From contig JAFGRZ010000220.1 of assembly GCA_016934895.1 (NCBI GenBank), forward strand, positions 1-7,576: a stretch of 7,576 bases of DNA. The letters run 5' to 3'. Each line of letters opens with the position of its first letter. Position 1 is the stretch's first letter. Positions 6,461 to 7,576 of this stretch are shown in pieces. Under the pieces are notes generated by a model. That model did not search any database, was not told the DNA's origin, and saw only the letters and a list, made by a program, of their open reading frames with translations. A program made the position numbers and the translations under genes. Origin of the DNA: Candidatus Aminicenantota bacterium (GTDB lineage: Bacteria > Acidobacteriota > Aminicenantia > Aminicenantales > UBA8522).

Positions 6461-7026
6461 TAATCCATCAGACTTATGAGATAGCGGATGCCCACGACCC
6501 CGGCCGCGAGGGCGGAGAGGATGGCGCCGGGCCGGCGGCCGACTTTGAGGCCGGCAGAGGCGATGGTCTCCTCGAAAAAGTCGAACTGGAGGAAGGCGCA
6601 TGCCAGGTCGCGATAATTCAGGCCGATCTGGCCGGAGAGCCAGGTGCCGCTTTCGATGTAGCTGAGACGCCAGATGGGGCCGGCACCTGCCTCGATGCTG
6701 ACGGTCGGATTAATCCAATAGCGGTAGCGGAGCTTCGGGCCGGCGTAGATCTCGGCATGCTTGCTGTAGGAGATGAAGAGCGTGCCGCCGAGGCTATGGC
6801 GGCGGCTGAGGTTCCCCATAAGGCCCAATTCCCAGTTGAGGAGCTGCTCGCGGGCCGAGGCCTCTACCCTGTTTAGGGTGAGCACGGCGCCAAACTCGGT
6901 GACAGGGAACCATTTTGCTTCGGGAGCGGGCCTGGGAGTGAAGCTGAACTGGGCGCCGAGGGGGGATGCTGCCAGCCCAAGCAACAGCGTTCCGAAAAAA
7001 AGAAGATTCCTTCGCGTATTGTCCAT
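6460..7026 (-). CDS. Small exported protein, beta-strand rich, probably outer-membrane or periplasmic
   Basis: I do not recognise the family. With the chosen start the protein has 188 residues. Residues 1-25 are a signal peptide (MDNTRR, then a Leu/Phe/Gly core, ending SPLGA before QFSF). The mature part alternates polar and hydrophobic residues with many Tyr, Trp and Gly (ISYSKHAEIYAGPKLRYRYW, IEAGAGPIWRLSYIESGTW), as in small outer-membrane beta-barrel proteins. The C-terminus ends SLMD instead of an aromatic residue, and a hydrophobic stretch GAILSALAAGVVGIRYLI lies near it, so barrel membership is uncertain. ATG at 7024-7026 is preferred because AAAGGAAG lies six bases upstream. Two tandem ATGs at 7048-7053 follow AGGGGAG but are almost at the predicted transcription start (TATAAT at 7062-7067), and they would put an extra RKK segment before the signal peptide. 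The gene stands alone, with its own -10 box and terminator. Confidence 0.75.
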   Translation of the reverse strand: MDNTRRNLLFFGTLLLGLAASPLGAQFSFTPRPAPEAKWFPVTEFGAVLTLNRVEASAREQLLNWELGLMGNLSRRHSLGGTLFISYSKHAEIYAGPKLRYRYWINPTVSIEAGAGPIWRLSYIESGTWLSGQIGLNYRDLACAFLQFDFFEETIASAGLKVGRRPGAILSALAAGVVGIRYLISLMD

Positions 7027-7061
7027 CGGTTTCTTCCTTTGCGCGTTCATCATACTCCCCT

Positions 7062-7067
7062 ATTATA
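7062..7067 (-). promoter_or_regulatory. Consensus -10 box upstream of the exported-protein gene
   Basis: TATAAT, a perfect -10 hexamer, is read on the minus strand. At 17-base spacing the -35 position holds GAGCCA, a poor match, so the promoter may need an activator. The start of transcription would be near 7055, leaving a leader of about 29 bases before the preferred ATG at 7026. Confidence 0.45.
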
Positions 7068-7144
7068 CGCGTTGACTGCTGCTATGGCTCGGGTATCTGC
7101 TTTAAGAAAGCTCGGGGATAGATGATTAAGCGGTTATCAGGAAG

Positions 7145-7217
7145 CGCGCCCGGAGGGATTTGAACCCCCGACCTTTGGATTCGAAGTCCACCGCTCTATC
7201 CACTGAGCTACGGGCGC
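7145..7217 (-). tRNA. tRNA-Arg, anticodon UCG
   Basis: Read on the minus strand, the acceptor stem pairs GCGCCCG (7217-7211) with CGGGCGC (7152-7146), and the discriminator is G. The D arm is GCTC-AGTGGATA-GAGC. The anticodon loop CTTCGAA gives UCG, reading CGA and other CGN arginine codons. The T arm is GGGGG-TTCAAAT-CCCTC with one G-U pair. The outermost anticodon-stem pair is G-A, a mismatch, with four normal pairs inside. CCA is not encoded, since GCTT follows the acceptor strand. The overall length of 73 is standard for this tRNA. Confidence 0.96.
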
Positions 7218-7229
7218 GACCGGATCACA

Positions 7230-7258
7230 ATGATACCCTAATAAGGATCTGAGGTAAA
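7230..7258 (-). promoter_or_regulatory. Candidate promoter of tRNA-Arg
   Basis: On the minus strand TTTACC (7253-7258), a 17-base spacer and TATCAT (7230-7235) precede the tRNA. The hexamers match the consensus at 4 of 6 and 5 of 6 positions. The predicted start is near 7223, six bases before the mature tRNA, as is common for tRNA promoters. Confidence 0.45.
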
Positions 7259-7316
7259 TTCCCCAGGAGACGAAGGTTAATGCTTAAGCCCAGCCAGATC
7301 CTGACTAGTCCCCTCC

Positions 7317-7576
7317 CTATTCATAGTGGGTCCAGAGCCGGATGATCTTGACTATTTTTTGCTTATCGAGGACCTGATAAACCAAACGATGCCTAACGCT
7401 TATTCGTCTTGAACAAGCCCCTGCCAAATCACCCTTCAGCTTTTCATAAGGCGGGGGACTCTCGTACGGATTGCGTTCCAGGATTTCGAGCAGTCCGATG
7501 GCTCTGTCCTTCAGCCCAGCCGCAGCCAACTTCTTGGCATCCTTCTGCGCCTGCCGGGTGTAAACCAGTTTCCAGC
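7317..7576 (-). CDS. yoeB: YoeB/Txe-family mRNA-cleaving toxin, 5' end beyond the window
   Basis: The frame is open from the right edge, where it reads WKLVYTRQAQKDAKKL, to the TAG at 7317-7319. That gives about 86 visible residues, nearly the full length of YoeB toxins, so only the start codon and perhaps one or two residues are missing. YoeB proteins are ribosome-dependent endoribonucleases that cleave translated mRNA and are neutralised by a YefM-type antitoxin. Signature segments are present: YEKLKG, SRRISVRHRLVYQV and the C-terminal THYE. By alignment these supply the catalytic Glu (in YEKLK), Arg (in HRLVY) and terminal His-Tyr, so the toxin appears active. No in-frame ATG or GTG is visible; an internal TTG at 7527-7529 would cut off the first strand and is not credible. 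The antitoxin gene would normally lie just upstream, outside the window. The stop codon lies 99 bases from the tRNA-Arg gene, with no clear terminator between. Confidence 0.88.
   Translation of the reverse strand, partial: WKLVYTRQAQKDAKKLAAAGLKDRAIGLLEILERNPYESPPPYEKLKGDLAGACSRRISVRHRLVYQVLDKQKIVKIIRLWTHYE

Noticed and set aside
7218..7316. Small gene or RNA between tRNA-Arg and the toxin gene
   Set aside because: No open frame with a ribosome site and no strong stem-loop; only the tRNA promoter is supported.

Overview
The window looks like a chromosomal segment of a Gram-negative-type bacterium of fairly high GC. Two genes encode exported proteins with signal peptides, a periplasmic-type tricorn protease and a small beta-rich envelope protein. 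Neither of the two tRNA genes encodes its 3' CCA. A secreted tricorn homologue next to a zinc-ribbon thioredoxin fits Acidobacteriota or Aminicenantes-like lineages, but that placement is inference and nothing here proves it.

Layout. A tRNA-Leu(GAG) gene lies on the plus strand at the left edge (61-147). Every protein gene lies on the minus strand, so the window is read from right to left. At the right edge is a YoeB-family toxin cut by the window end (7317-7576), then tRNA-Arg(UCG) (7145-7217), then a small exported protein of unknown function (6460-7026). Next comes a two-gene unit: an unrecognised 442-residue protein (5019-6347) and an AlkD-type DNA glycosylase (4245-4985). A 313-bp gap follows, filled mostly by a 185-bp imperfect palindrome (3981-4165). 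The last unit is the tricorn protease homologue (632-3931) and a thioredoxin-2-like protein (177-620), whose reading frames touch.

How the genes may work together. The tricorn/thioredoxin pair looks translationally coupled: a cell-envelope peptidase followed by a thiol protein whose active site is CAPC rather than CGPC. The pair at 4245-6347 is the least ordinary part. The first protein reads as an amidotransferase-like Rossmann domain, a short coiled coil, and a C-terminal domain resembling PD-(D/E)XK nucleases but without a recognisable E-x-K motif. It is followed 33 bp later, in the same frame, by a base-excision glycosylase for alkylated DNA. A strong sigma70-like promoter precedes the pair and overlaps the terminator of the gene upstream. 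A DNA-damage or DNA-surveillance role is a reasonable guess and no more.

No CRISPR array, transposase, phage gene or biosynthetic cluster is visible. The palindrome is the only candidate mobile or repeat element.
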